DNA of 64,000 nucleotides. It comes from Neobacillus sp. PS3-12 (GTDB taxonomy: Bacteria; Bacillota; Bacilli; Bacillales; Cytobacillaceae). The notes beneath the pieces are model-generated. The model was not told the DNA's origin, made no database searches, and was given only the letters and a program-made list of their open reading frames with translations. Numbering within the stretch: the stretch's first letter is position 1; every line of letters begins with the position of its first letter. The translations under genes were made by a program, and so were the position numbers. Below are positions 1 through 7,880 of this stretch, piece by piece. The stretch covers positions 4,438,001 to 4,502,000 of the forward strand of contig NZ_CP133268.1 in assembly GCF_030915385.1 (NCBI RefSeq), in the 5' to 3' direction.

Positions 1-1
1 G

Positions 2-454
2 GATGTCTTAGCGATGGTCGGGCTGCCTTTAGTAGGGATTCTTGTCCTATTATTCTTGCCGTGGATTGACCGCAATCCAAGTCGAAATCCTAAGAAAAGG
101 CCCATTGCACTTGGTATGGCAGCAGTAATAGTCATTGGGTTAGGCATACTAACCTATCAAGGAATGAGTTCAGTACCTAAGGCTTTAGCCTCGACTGGCG
201 TAATTGCCCATCCAAGTTATCAAAAAGACATTCTGCCTGTTGTTCAGAATTCTTGCAGCCAATGTCACTCTCAATTCACTAGCTATTCCGGAATTTCAAA
301 GGAAGTAACTCCTGGAAATCCTGATAAGAGTCTACTATACGAGCATCTTACTGGTAAAGTTCAACCGCAGATGCCGTTTGGACAAAAGCCTTTGAATAAG
401 GATCTGATACAAACCTTTAAAAACTGGATTCAGGATGGGGCAAAGAATAATTAA
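2..454 (+). CDS. Cytochrome b/c-type subunit, C-terminal fragment (5' end outside window)
   Basis: The reading frame is open to the first base, so this is the 3' end of a longer gene. The visible part has a hydrophobic helix, a loop PWIDRNPSRNPKKRP of the kind that closes cytochrome b / subunit IV C-termini, a second membrane helix (about residues 30-50) and then an exported haem-c domain. The haem motif is CSQCH, and PQMPFG supplies a likely Met axial ligand. This suggests the fused cytochrome b/c subunit of a menaquinol:cytochrome c reductase or a related quinol-oxidising membrane complex. Family placement is from motifs only, since the haem-b part lies outside the window. An internal ATG at 14 is very unlikely to be the start. 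Confidence 0.75.
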   Translation, partial: DVLAMVGLPLVGILVLLFLPWIDRNPSRNPKKRPIALGMAAVIVIGLGILTYQGMSSVPKALASTGVIAHPSYQKDILPVVQNSCSQCHSQFTSYSGISKEVTPGNPDKSLLYEHLTGKVQPQMPFGQKPLNKDLIQTFKNWIQDGAKNN

Positions 455-524
455 AGGCAAGGAAATTCATGAAAGCTATAGTAATTTTAAAGAATTTGTT
501 GGGAACAATTCGGAAAGTACGTTG

Positions 525-629
525 CTAACGACGGAATATTACGGTTTTTCACAAGAAGGTCAAGCTGTGACTTTCGATGTTGAGCAAGGTCAACGTGGAG
601 CTCAAGCAGCTAACGTGCGTAAAGCTTAA
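525..629 (+). pseudogene. Cold-shock protein (Csp) C-terminal remnant
   Basis: The last 30 codons read FSQEGQAVTFDVEQGQRG followed by PQAANV-like QAANVRKA, the characteristic C-terminal half of Bacillus CspB-type cold-shock proteins. The N-terminal half, with the KGFGFIE and VFVHFSAI RNA-binding motifs, is missing, and the upstream codons do not resemble a Csp. The frame can be extended upstream to 435, overlapping the cytochrome gene, but that part shows no family resemblance. Most likely a truncated, non-functional copy followed by a csp-type terminator. Confidence 0.7.
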
Positions 630-648
630 TAATAAAACCAAACTCATG

Positions 649-675
649 CAGGCTCTTTATAGGGTCTGTTTTTTA
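649..675 (+). terminator. Rho-independent terminator after csp remnant
   Basis: An 8-bp stem, CAGGCTCT/AGGGTCTG (two G-U pairs), with a TTAT loop is followed directly by TTTTTTA. It sits 20 bp after the csp remnant stop codon. Confidence 0.7.
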
Positions 676-828
676 TTTATCTTATAAACAAGGAACCCCA
701 CTCATAAATGAGTAGGGCACATGTAAACAGTAAATTAAATGGTAAACAAAGTGTATCACATAATCACGATTTCTCCTAATTACATTTGAATAAACAATTT
801 AAAGTCCTTTTGTAGAGAGTGGCTAAAA

Positions 829-1133
829 TTGTCACTTTTAGATTTCTCTTACCTTTTAGGTTTATTTTTTATAACAACTATTTGGATATTTAAATTAACT
901 TACGGTAGCTTTATAAAGTACTTAACATTAAATGCTGAACTAGAATATCTTCTCGCATTTCCTATCGCAAAATTTTCGCTAAAGTTGGAGTATTCGAATT
1001 CAAGAAAATGCGACCAAAACAATTTTACATATTGTCAGTTGTAACAGTAATCGTTATTTATATTTATCATTTATTAGTGGAACGAACTATTTTAAAAGAG
1101 GTAAAAAAAGTAATGGGCCATTTAGTTGAATAA
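829..1133 (+). pseudogene. Frameshifted multi-pass membrane protein, paralog of the gene at 1806
   Basis: Codons from 829 encode hydrophobic segments (YLLGLFFITTIWIFKLTYG, then LLAFPIAKFS) that align with the middle of the protein at 1806-2276 (FVSSLWTLKWAYGNFKKFIL, VIFAFPVANFA). The first frame stops at 1044. Shifting by one base near 980 restores a frame that runs through VFEFKKMRPKQFYILSVV and a further helix to a stop at 1131-1133. I read this as one gene broken by a single-base frameshift and lacking its N-terminus. No function is known. Its end merges into a segment resembling the 3' half of the GGGCGC dispersed repeat. Confidence 0.6.
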
Positions 1134-1231
1134 AGACAATATCGACTTGACGAAAAAAGGCTAATGAAGCTATACTCTTGATTCTATTTAGTCTAATTAG
1201 ACCATGGCAAACAAAGAAAGAAGGTTTTTCT

Positions 1232-1387
1232 ATGAAATCTATATTATTAATCGGACAATCAAATATGGCAGGCAGAGGATTTATTGAGGATGTACCGCCG
1301 ATTTATAATGAGCACATAAAAATGTTGCGAAACGGTAGATGGCAAATGATGGCAGAGGAAGTTTGCCTTAGGGCAATTGAGTTTTGA
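1232..1387 (+). pseudogene. SGNH/sialate O-acetylesterase-like N-terminal fragment
   Basis: ATG at 1232 follows an AAAGAAGG ribosome binding site. The product begins MKSILLIGQSNMAGRG, the block-I motif of carbohydrate acetylesterases (SASA family) whose Ser in GQSNMAG is the catalytic nucleophile, and continues FIEDVPPIYNEHIKMLRNGR. The gene then degenerates and stops after 51 codons, where intact family members have about 250 residues. The remaining catalytic blocks (Asp/His) are absent, so it is a truncated pseudogene. Confidence 0.7.
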
Positions 1388-1566
1388 GGAGTTTTCTATT
1401 AATGTCTCAAATATTAATGAAAGTAAGTAAAGTAAAATTAATCTCATTTTATGAGGAGAAATCAATTGATTCCACGTATTTCTGAAGTGAGGAAATCAGA
1501 ATCGATAGTAGGGAAAACAAAAATAAGGATTTTTTGTAATTGAGGATTGAGAAGAAAATTGTTATA

Positions 1567-1640
1567 CAATCGGGCGCTATCCTTGAACAAGGATGCGCTT
1601 TTATTCATTTTAGGGCGCCTTTTTTGAACATAAAGGCGTC
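1567..1640. repeat. GGGCGC dispersed hairpin repeat, copy 1
   Basis: CAATCGGGCGC, then short complementary arms (TATCCTTG / CAAGGAT), then GCGC, a T-rich tract and TTTTAGGGCGCC. Member of a family seen at least twelve times between 1.5 and 36 kb. Confidence 0.75.
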
Positions 1641-1805
1641 TACTTTATTGGAAGCAAGAGTTGAAGTTTTGGAGGGCATTGGCAGCCAGTTGTTTATTCA
1701 ACTATAGTTCAGTTTTGCTTAGGAATGCTACACATATAGATGTGATTTATTGGATATTTTAACAAGACAGGGGAAATAGGGCTTTGAGAAAAGGAAGATG
1801 AAGCT

Positions 1806-2276
1806 ATGACAATAAGAATTCAAAGATTAGTTAATGTTGCTATGGTCTTAATAACATGGTTGACGATACCCTTATTAGGGTCACGTAACATAAAAAGATT
1901 TCTTCCCGCATCAATACTAATTGTAGTTATTGATGGTATCAGCATTCAAATTGGAAAAAAACTAAAATGGTGGGTTTTCTATAATAAACCGAAATCATAC
2001 TTATTTGGGGAATTTCCTTTTAGTATTGGACCGTTTTTTGTAAGCTCCTTGTGGACTCTAAAGTGGGCATACGGAAATTTCAAGAAATTCATTCTACTCA
2101 ATGCAATAATAAATGTTATCTTTGCATTTCCAGTTGCAAATTTTGCAAGAAAATTCAGGTATTATACATTGGTTCGATTAACTAACTTCCAATTTTTCCT
2201 TAACTTCATTTCAAAGGCTTTTTTATTGTATGGGATTCAATATCTTCTTGAATCAAAAAATAAAAGAAAGTTTTAA
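1806..2276 (+). CDS. Uncharacterised multi-pass membrane protein
   Basis: ATG start, with AAGGAAGATGAAG just upstream as a weak ribosome binding site. The 156-residue product has about four or five hydrophobic segments (residues 8-25, 32-48, 68-88, 100-115, 130-148) separated by Lys/Arg-rich loops, and a charged C-terminus (SKNKRKF). I do not recognise an assigned function; it resembles small uncharacterised membrane proteins common in spore-forming Bacillaceae. Two damaged relatives lie in the same window (829-1133 and 26984-27064), so it belongs to a locally duplicated family. Flanking repeats suggest an accessory gene. Confidence 0.6.
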   Translation: MTIRIQRLVNVAMVLITWLTIPLLGSRNIKRFLPASILIVVIDGISIQIGKKLKWWVFYNKPKSYLFGEFPFSIGPFFVSSLWTLKWAYGNFKKFILLNAIINVIFAFPVANFARKFRYYTLVRLTNFQFFLNFISKAFLLYGIQYLLESKNKRKF

Positions 2277-2419
2277 ACTCTTTCACTTATAAAAACGGGG
2301 TCGCCTTTTATTAATTAGACTAACTAAGTAGATTGTGAAGAAATGTACTGAAAGTAATGGGGACATTAGTTGAACAAAATTTAAGTGATGTAAGGACAAA
2401 AGCTACAATTTGTTATTCC

Positions 2420-2495
2420 ATAATCGGGCGCTATCATGCAGCAAGGATGAGCGCTTATTTTCATTTTAGGTCCATTTAGTTGAGTAACTCACTAT
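2420..2495. repeat. GGGCGC dispersed hairpin repeat, copy 2
   Basis: AATCGGGCGC, degenerate arms, GAGCGC, then TTCATTTTAGGTCCATTTAG and TTGAGTAACTC. Lies immediately upstream of the first copy of the duplicated reductase segment. Confidence 0.75.
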
Positions 2496-2516
2496 TAAGA
2501 AAAATGGATAGATTGT

Positions 2517-3266
2517 GTTAAATTATATAGTGGAGATTGTAAAGATTTGTAACTTAAAGTAACGACTATAGATGGTTCAATGAAAGTACATCTTTACTAA
2601 AATACTAGAGAACGTATATTCTTATAAAGAGTTTAAATTAGGGGGCGTATTATGAAGAACCAACGGAAGATCGTATTGTTTATTGCTCAAAGCTTGGATG
2701 GTTATATCGCAACAAAAGAAGACTCTTTAGATTGGTTATTTAAAGTTGAGGGTGAAGGGGATAATGGCTATTCGGAATTTTTTGAAACGATAGACACAAT
2801 TTTAATTGGTAAAAGAACATATGATTGGATTATGAGATATGAAAAAGGTCAATTCCCATATCAAGATAAAGATTGTTACGTTTTTTCTAGGTCACTTTTA
2901 GAAGATACAAACGATGTTAAATTTGTAAATCAAGACGTTGTTAACTTTACTAAAAACTTAAAAAAAGAAGAAGGAAAAAATATTTGGATAGTTGGTGGTG
3001 GAGACTTACTGCATACGTTTTTTAAAGAAAAATTAGTCGATGAACTGATTTTGACAATTGCACCAACTATCATCGGAGAGGGAATTCCTTTATTTAAAGT
3101 TGGTGATTATCAGCTGGACCTTTCTCTAAAAGGTACAAGAACCTTTAATCAATTTGTTGAATTACATTACATAGTAAAAACATGAACACAAATATTCTTT
3201 AACTAAAATACCTGCGGAGCCATTTTTGGGATCTTTCGCATTTCCCAATATTCAGCAATCGGGCGC
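2517..3266 (+). repeat. Duplicated segment, copy A (about 750 bp)
   Basis: Matches 15500-16250. From the ATG of the reductase gene through its 3' flank to the GGGCGC core I found no difference by eye. The roughly 130 bp upstream of the ATG carry about seven substitutions. The homology ends inside the dispersed repeat at its GGGCGC core. Confidence 0.85.
2652..3185 (+). CDS. Dihydrofolate reductase / RibD C-terminal-like family protein, copy A
   Basis: 177 residues beginning KIVLFIAQSLDGYIA, the substrate and NADPH-binding N-terminal strand typical of the RibD-C/DHFR-like family (Bacillus YyaP/YwjB type). It continues with ILIGKRTYDWI, the glycine loop IWIVGGGDLLHTFF and IIGEGIPLF. The family is a predicted NADPH-dependent pteridine or flavin-precursor reductase fold; no in vivo substrate is established for this subgroup. 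The start follows GGGGGCG at about 8 bp. A second copy with an identical protein sequence is at 15636, implying recent duplication or gene conversion. Flanked on both sides by GGGCGC repeats. Confidence 0.85.
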   Translation: MKNQRKIVLFIAQSLDGYIATKEDSLDWLFKVEGEGDNGYSEFFETIDTILIGKRTYDWIMRYEKGQFPYQDKDCYVFSRSLLEDTNDVKFVNQDVVNFTKNLKKEEGKNIWIVGGGDLLHTFFKEKLVDELILTIAPTIIGEGIPLFKVGDYQLDLSLKGTRTFNQFVELHYIVKT

Positions 3267-3325
3267 AATTCTGTAGTAAGAATTGCGCTCTTTCTTTATG
3301 TTATGGGCCATTTAATTGAATAACT
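3251..3325. repeat. GGGCGC dispersed hairpin repeat, copy 3
   Basis: TTCAGCAATCGGGCGC, arms CAATTCT/AGAATTG, GCGCTC, T-rich tract and GGGCCATTTAATTGAATAAC. A complete example. The 5' 16 bp form the right edge of the 750-bp duplication. Confidence 0.8.
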
Positions 3326-3547
3326 TACTTTAAAGAAGACTGGATATTTATGTTAAAATGCAGGTGAGATTGTGAAAGGGCGAACTTAAACTAACGGTTC
3401 AGTTCAGTGGAAGAAGGGATAAATTTATTATTAGGCGAATTATTTATTGTTTCATAAATATAAAAAGGGCAAATTCCCCAAATTACAAAAAAAGAGTATT
3501 TATATAGAATTATCTTTTAGAGTTACATTACATGGAGGAATCTCAAT

Positions 3548-3856
3548 ATGCGGGAAGGATTAATTAATTATGGGATACTGGCATTAATTATTGGTGTTGC
3601 ACTATTTTGCTTTTACAAAGCTGGAAAAGAACAGAAGAATAGAAAGAAGTTCTTTTTCTTTATTTCTTTGGGAATTAATTTGTTGGTGTTACCTCTTTCT
3701 TTGTTTATTGGTATAATGGCAACCGACTCAGGCGATAGTTCTCTTTTCTGGGATGGTTTTTTGTTTGTACAAGCGATTCCATTACTTATTATGCTGGTTG
3801 GTATAGTCATTCTGTTGGTTGGTATAATAGTCGATTTAAAAAGCAGTAGGAGATAA
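3548..3856 (+). CDS. Small membrane protein of unknown function
   Basis: ATG at 3548 follows ATGGAGGAATCT, a good ribosome binding site. 102 residues with three predicted membrane helices (about 8-25, 36-55, 75-96), short basic loops (KAGKEQKNRKK) and a basic tail (DLKSSRR). No motif I recognise. A hairpin repeat of the second dispersed family begins immediately after the stop codon. Base composition resembles the AT-rich surroundings. Confidence 0.6.
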   Translation: MREGLINYGILALIIGVALFCFYKAGKEQKNRKKFFFFISLGINLLVLPLSLFIGIMATDSGDSSLFWDGFLFVQAIPLLIMLVGIVILLVGIIVDLKSSRR

Positions 3857-3858
3857 CG

Positions 3859-3925
3859 AACGGGCAGCTTAAACGGAACAGGGAGTTGCAGTGTTAGTAG
3901 CTCTTTCTTATTGAAGTAAAGGGTG
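3859..3925. repeat. Second dispersed repeat family (R2), copy 1
   Basis: AACGGGCAGCTTAAACGGAA, then hairpin GAGTTGC/GTAGCTC, then TTTCTTATTGAAGTAAAGGG. Shares the module hairpin plus TTTCTTATTGAA-CTAACGG with copies at 29058, 29411, 30078 and 34541. Confidence 0.6.
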
Positions 3926-4019
3926 CAATTCCGGAAGGGATCGTGTCCTTTTTAGTTAACATTTTTGATTGACTCATTTCATGTAATAAAAAATCCAATC
4001 AAGAAAATCTTGAAAGGAT

Positions 4020-4145
4020 TTATTGGTTTTCAAGTTTTGATTTTATGGTGTTATTTTGAGAAATGATAACAAAGCTAAAAACTGTTGTTGCTATAAAGCC
4101 TAAAATGGAGAAGAAAAAAAGTACACCAAAGTTATTATTACCCAT
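4020..4145 (-). CDS. Small single-pass membrane peptide, 41 aa
   Basis: On the minus strand an ATG (4145) follows GGAGGTATTCTT, a near-perfect ribosome binding site. The frame begins MGNNNFGVLFFFSILGFIA, continues TTVFSFVIIS, and ends with a polar tail (QNNTIKSKLENQ). The layout is a short polar N-terminus, one membrane helix and a charged tail, common for small Bacillus membrane peptides. No function can be assigned. The support is the strong ribosome binding site and the coherent hydrophobic pattern. Confidence 0.5.
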   Translation of the reverse strand: MGNNNFGVLFFFSILGFIATTVFSFVIISQNNTIKSKLENQ

Positions 4146-4423
4146 AAGAATACCTCCATATAATTGGTAATTATAGTCTTTCTTTCAAATTAGAATATTA
4201 TTCTTAAGTTCGCATTACGAGGATTTTCTTGTAGTAAATATTTAACTTAGATCCATTTTTCGAGGATAATATGCAGAAGCTTATTCCAGAATTGGGCGAA
4301 TTTCCGAAACAGTGAAAGCGTCTTTATTATGTTTCCCGATGTTTCCTAGTTTTAAAATTATCAATTAAGTTCAAAGTGAAAGAATTTAGAAAAAGATTTA
4401 ATTTTTTTAATAGACAAAAAATA

Positions 4424-4452
4424 TTGAATTCCAACTGGTCTAAATATAGTAT
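4424..4452 (+). promoter_or_regulatory. Putative sigma-A promoter of the LacI-type gene
   Basis: TTGAAT (4424-4429), 17-bp spacer, TAGTAT (4447-4452). Lies just upstream of the operator at 4466. Confidence 0.45.
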
Positions 4453-4465
4453 AGATTACATAGAT

Positions 4466-4477
4466 CGAAACGTTTTG
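4466..4477. promoter_or_regulatory. LacI-family operator in front of the regulator
   Basis: CGAAACGTTTTG differs in one base from the perfect palindrome CGAAACGTTTCG found twice before the BKACE gene. It lies between the putative -10 and the ribosome binding site, so the regulator probably controls its own expression. Confidence 0.7.
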
Positions 4478-4493
4478 CTAGGAGGGTTTTTAA

Positions 4494-5513
4494 ATGGCGA
4501 CAATGAAAGATATTTCCAAAAGGGCTAAAGTTTCACTTTCTACAGTGTCAGCTGTAATTAATCAATCTGCATATGTAAGCCCTGAACTTACCAAAAGAGT
4601 GATGCAGGTAATTGAGGAACTAAATTACAGACCGAATGCTGTAGCTCGGAGTTTGAAAAAGAAGAGCACGAATACCATTGGTGTCATCGTGACAGATATT
4701 TTAAATCCCTTCTATCCTCCAATGATCAAAGGGATTGAAGATGTTGCGTTTAACAATGGCTTCAATGTCATCCTCTGCAATATATCAAATGAACATAAAA
4801 GGATTTTGACATATTTGGAACTAATGCTGGAAAAACAGGTTGACGGTCTTCTTTTAGCTAACATTGCTACAACGGAGGATTTCAACGAAATTGAAAAAAC
4901 AGGATTAAAATATGTTTTAATCAATCGAAAACCCCCATTCTATGGCAAAAATTTTGTTGGAGTTAATAATGAACTGAGTTCTGAATTAGCTGTAAATCAT
5001 TTAGTGGCACTGGGATACAAAAGAATTGCGTATTTTGGAGGTAATTTGGAAATAAACACTGCGAGAGAAAGAAAAGCTGGATTTATAAGCTGCATGACTC
5101 ATCATGGTTTAGAAGTTGACCCTAAGCTTGTATTCGAAGGGGAATACACCCTGGAATCGGGATATACCAATGTAAAAAAGATGCTCGAGCTAGTGGACAA
5201 TTTACCAGAAGTTATTTGTGCTGTAAGCGATGTAGTAGCTTTCGGAGTGATCAAGGGGCTTAGAGATTCCGAAATTCGTGTTCCAGAGGATATTGCCGTC
5301 ATTGGAAATGATAATAGCACTTTTTCCGAAAATTTTCTTGTTCCGTTATCCAGTGTGGATCATTCTACTTATGATATGGGCAAATTATCCATGGATTTGC
5401 TTTTGGAGCTGATCAAGGAAAAAAATGAAATCGCAGCAAGACAAATAATACTTACTCCATCTTTAGTTATTCGCGAAAGTTGTGGATACAGAAGCAATAA
5501 AGAAAATATTTGA
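4494..5513 (+). CDS. LacI-family transcriptional regulator
   Basis: 339 residues, the normal LacI/PurR length. N-terminal helix-turn-helix (TMKDISKRAKVSLSTVSAVI, residues 3-22) and hinge helix (YRPNAVARSLKKK), then a periplasmic-binding-protein-like effector domain starting NTIGVIVTDILNPFYPPMIKG. ATG start with AGGAGGG at 4480-4486. The strictly palindromic CG-centred sites at 4466, 5646 and 5734 are what this family binds; one lies before its own gene and two before the downstream catabolic genes. The simplest model is a repressor released by the imported substrate or an intermediate. No effector can be read from the sequence. Confidence 0.92.
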   Translation: MATMKDISKRAKVSLSTVSAVINQSAYVSPELTKRVMQVIEELNYRPNAVARSLKKKSTNTIGVIVTDILNPFYPPMIKGIEDVAFNNGFNVILCNISNEHKRILTYLELMLEKQVDGLLLANIATTEDFNEIEKTGLKYVLINRKPPFYGKNFVGVNNELSSELAVNHLVALGYKRIAYFGGNLEINTARERKAGFISCMTHHGLEVDPKLVFEGEYTLESGYTNVKKMLELVDNLPEVICAVSDVVAFGVIKGLRDSEIRVPEDIAVIGNDNSTFSENFLVPLSSVDHSTYDMGKLSMDLLLELIKEKNEIAARQIILTPSLVIRESCGYRSNKENI

Positions 5514-5610
5514 TCATCAATAATATGGGATCAGTGTGCTTCTCGTTCTAAAAATAATGTCGAAATTCCAATAAAAATATTATTGATAATATTCTGAAAA
5601 AGTATTGATT

Positions 5611-5638
5611 TTGAAAGTAATTCTTTCTATACTATAAT
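5611..5638 (+). promoter_or_regulatory. Sigma-A promoter of the BKACE cluster
   Basis: TTGAAA (5611-5616), 16-bp spacer, TATAAT (5633-5638). The first operator starts 8 bp downstream, over the expected transcription start. Confidence 0.65.
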
Positions 5639-5645
5639 CAAATAA

Positions 5646-5657
5646 CGAAACGTTTCG
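5646..5657. promoter_or_regulatory. LacI-family operator 1 of the BKACE cluster
   Basis: Perfect 12-bp palindrome CGAAACGTTTCG, immediately downstream of the -10 box. Confidence 0.8.
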
Positions 5658-5733
5658 ATAAATAAGAAACGAAAATACAAGTTTCATTCCTGGGAGTAAT
5701 TATATTAGTACTCTATTATTTTTTAGCTTTTAT

Positions 5734-5745
5734 CGAAACGTTTCG
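5734..5745. promoter_or_regulatory. LacI-family operator 2 of the BKACE cluster
   Basis: The same perfect palindrome CGAAACGTTTCG, 88 bp from operator 1 and directly before the AGGAGG at 5751. Two such sites would allow looping by a tetramer or a transcription roadblock. Confidence 0.8.
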
Positions 5746-5763
5746 CTAAAAGGAGGAATTACT

Positions 5764-6624
5764 TTGGAAAAATTAATAATTACTGTTGCCCCCACTGGAG
5801 CCCAGACAACTCGCGAGCATACCCCATATGTACCGCTTACACCAAAGGAAATCGCGGATTCCGTTTATGAAGCTTGGCAAGCGGGAGCGTCAATAGCCCA
5901 TATTCACGTGAGGGATGAAAACGGTAACAATACCCTTAACTTAGATACTTATAGGGACGTAGTAAATCGTATACAGGATAAATGCGATATCATTATCAAC
6001 TTAACGACCGCTGGCGGAGTGGCCATGAACGATGAAGACCGGCTTCGAGTATGTGAATTGAGCCCGGAGATGGCAACATTTGATGCCGGTTCAATGAATT
6101 TTGGCTCCGGTGTATTTCTTAATTCACCCAATTTTTTAGAGAGATTGGCTATAAAACTGAAAGAACATCAGATAAAACCTGAAATTGAAGTATTCGATGT
6201 TGGAATGATCGAAAATACCATGCGAATTATTAAAAAGGGCCTTATCGATCCACCATTTCATTTCCAATTTGTTTTGGGCGTACAGGGTGGAATGCCGGCT
6301 ACACCAAAAAATTTATTGTTTATGGCGGAAAATATCCCCGCAGGATCAACATGGTCAGCAATTGGGGCGAGTAAAGATCAATTAGCCATCAACACCATGA
6401 GTATTCTATTGGGTGGACATGTCCGCGTAGGAATGGAGGACAGCGTCTATTATCGAAAAGGTGAATTAGCTAAAACGAATGCTCAATTTGTTGAAAGAAT
6501 TGTAGATTTATCGAAGACTTTAGGAAGAGAAATTGCTACACCAAACGAAGCTAGAAAAATTTTAGGTCTCGTTCAATTAAGAAATAGTAAAGCAGTGAAG
6601 AGCACGAGTGGTGCAGTTAAGTAA
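5764..6624 (+). CDS. Beta-keto acid cleavage enzyme (BKACE, DUF849 family)
   Basis: 286 residues, about the size of 3-keto-5-aminohexanoate cleavage enzyme. The N-terminus (IITVAPTGAQTTREHTPYVP) and the zinc-site motif HIHVRD (H46, H48) are hallmarks, with VRVGMEDS near the C-terminus. Family reaction: a 3-keto acid plus acetyl-CoA gives acetoacetate plus the CoA ester of the shortened acid. TTG start chosen for the AGGAGG at 5751-5756; no ATG lies nearby. It is the first gene after two operators, and its product acetoacetate is what the CoA-transferase encoded downstream uses. The specific keto acid is unknown; carnitine-derived 3-dehydrocarnitine is one known substrate of the family. Confidence 0.88.
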   Translation: MEKLIITVAPTGAQTTREHTPYVPLTPKEIADSVYEAWQAGASIAHIHVRDENGNNTLNLDTYRDVVNRIQDKCDIIINLTTAGGVAMNDEDRLRVCELSPEMATFDAGSMNFGSGVFLNSPNFLERLAIKLKEHQIKPEIEVFDVGMIENTMRIIKKGLIDPPFHFQFVLGVQGGMPATPKNLLFMAENIPAGSTWSAIGASKDQLAINTMSILLGGHVRVGMEDSVYYRKGELAKTNAQFVERIVDLSKTLGREIATPNEARKILGLVQLRNSKAVKSTSGAVK

Positions 6625-6813
6625 TCTGAAAGTGTTGGCATATGATAACTTTTGCTTTCCTGATATCCTAACTTCTTGTAAACAAATAGGAGTTTAATAA
6701 TCTGAATAATCGGGATACTGTAAGCGGTTGCGGTTCGATGTCTATTGTCAACATATAAAGTGGTGAATCCAGATTCATTTAACCCGTATATCACATTCCA
6801 AGGAGGAGCACAT

Positions 6814-7851
6814 ATGAGAATTGCAATAATGGGTGCAGGTTCTTTAGGTACTATAATAGGGGCCTTGATTACTGCAGGAGGACAAGAAATAGATTTAATT
6901 GATATCAATAAGGAACACGTGGAGGCACTCAATCATTCCGGTGCAAAAATTACTGGTTTTATGGATCTTTGTGTACCAGTAAAAGCATTGCTGCCCAATG
7001 AAATGACTGGTAAGTATGATTTGGTTTTTTTGCTGACGAAGCAGGTGTACAACCAAACTACTTTAGACCAATTGCTTCCGCATCTTCATTCCAATAGTAC
7101 CGTTTGTGCGCTGCAAAATGGGTTGCCGGAAGATTTTGTTGCTTCGTATATAGGACGCGAAAGAACCATTGGGGGTGCAGTGGGATTTGGAGCCACATGG
7201 TTGGGACCGGGTGTTTCTGAATTGGTAACAGAAGTACATACTGTAAAAAATTATGCATTTGACATTGGTGAACTGGATGGAGCGCTGACTCCGCGTCTTG
7301 AGGAAGTAAAAAGGATACTTGATTTAATAGGTCATTGTCATATCTCAGATAACATTATGGGGATTAAATGGGCAAAGCTTTTAATGAATGCAACTTTTAG
7401 TGGTATGTCAGCGGCATTAGGCTGCCGATTTGGCGAAGTTTTATCAAATGAAACGGCCATGTTTAGTTTAGCCCATATTGCAGATGAAACGATAAAGGTT
7501 GCACATGCACACGGAATTAAATTAGAAGAGATGCAAGGAAAAGATATGGAATTTCTTGAACTGCAGGACGAAAATGATGTAGCAAATAAGATGGATTTTT
7601 ATCAAGAGGTATGGGGGCCGCATAGCAATACAAAAGCGAGCATGCTGCAAGACATGGAGAAAAATAGAAAGTCAGAAATTGATTTTATCAACGGTTTCGT
7701 TTGTAAAAAGGGTAGGGAAGTAGGAGTAAAAACTCCTTACAATGATCTTGTTGTTAAATTAGTGAAAGAATCGGAGGAGGAAGGTTGTCTTCCAGAGTTC
7801 TCTGTAAATATCAAACATTTTCATCCAAGTTTTTTAAGTACGGGATTATGA
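6814..7851 (+). CDS. Ketopantoate reductase (PanE/ApbA)-like dehydrogenase
   Basis: ATG at 6814 is preceded by AAGGAGGAGCA, a clear ribosome binding site; an upstream in-frame start at 6745 lacks one. 345 residues. N-terminal Rossmann loop IMGAGSLGTIIG; the catalytic-Lys region reads GIKWAKLLMN and the C-terminal substrate region SMLQDMEKNRKSEIDFING, as in PanE. It is longer than typical PanE (about 300) and lies among catabolic genes, so a true pantothenate role is unlikely. More probably it oxidises or reduces a 2- or 3-oxo/hydroxy acid intermediate of this cluster with NAD(P). That assignment is inferred from context. Confidence 0.8.
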   Translation: MRIAIMGAGSLGTIIGALITAGGQEIDLIDINKEHVEALNHSGAKITGFMDLCVPVKALLPNEMTGKYDLVFLLTKQVYNQTTLDQLLPHLHSNSTVCALQNGLPEDFVASYIGRERTIGGAVGFGATWLGPGVSELVTEVHTVKNYAFDIGELDGALTPRLEEVKRILDLIGHCHISDNIMGIKWAKLLMNATFSGMSAALGCRFGEVLSNETAMFSLAHIADETIKVAHAHGIKLEEMQGKDMEFLELQDENDVANKMDFYQEVWGPHSNTKASMLQDMEKNRKSEIDFINGFVCKKGREVGVKTPYNDLVVKLVKESEEEGCLPEFSVNIKHFHPSFLSTGL

Positions 7852-7880
7852 TTTTTTCAAGTGGCAGAAAGTAGAGGTGG

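Noticed and set aside
4466..5745. CcpA catabolite-response elements
   Set aside because: The CG-centred palindromes share the LacI-family style, but the CGAAACGTTTCG sequence departs from the usual TGWAANCGNTNWCA pattern and the nearby LacI gene with its own site is the simpler explanation. Additional CcpA binding is not excluded.
6745..6813. N-terminal extension of the PanE-like protein
   Set aside because: No ribosome binding site and no conserved residues; AAGGAGGAGCA directly precedes the ATG at 6814.
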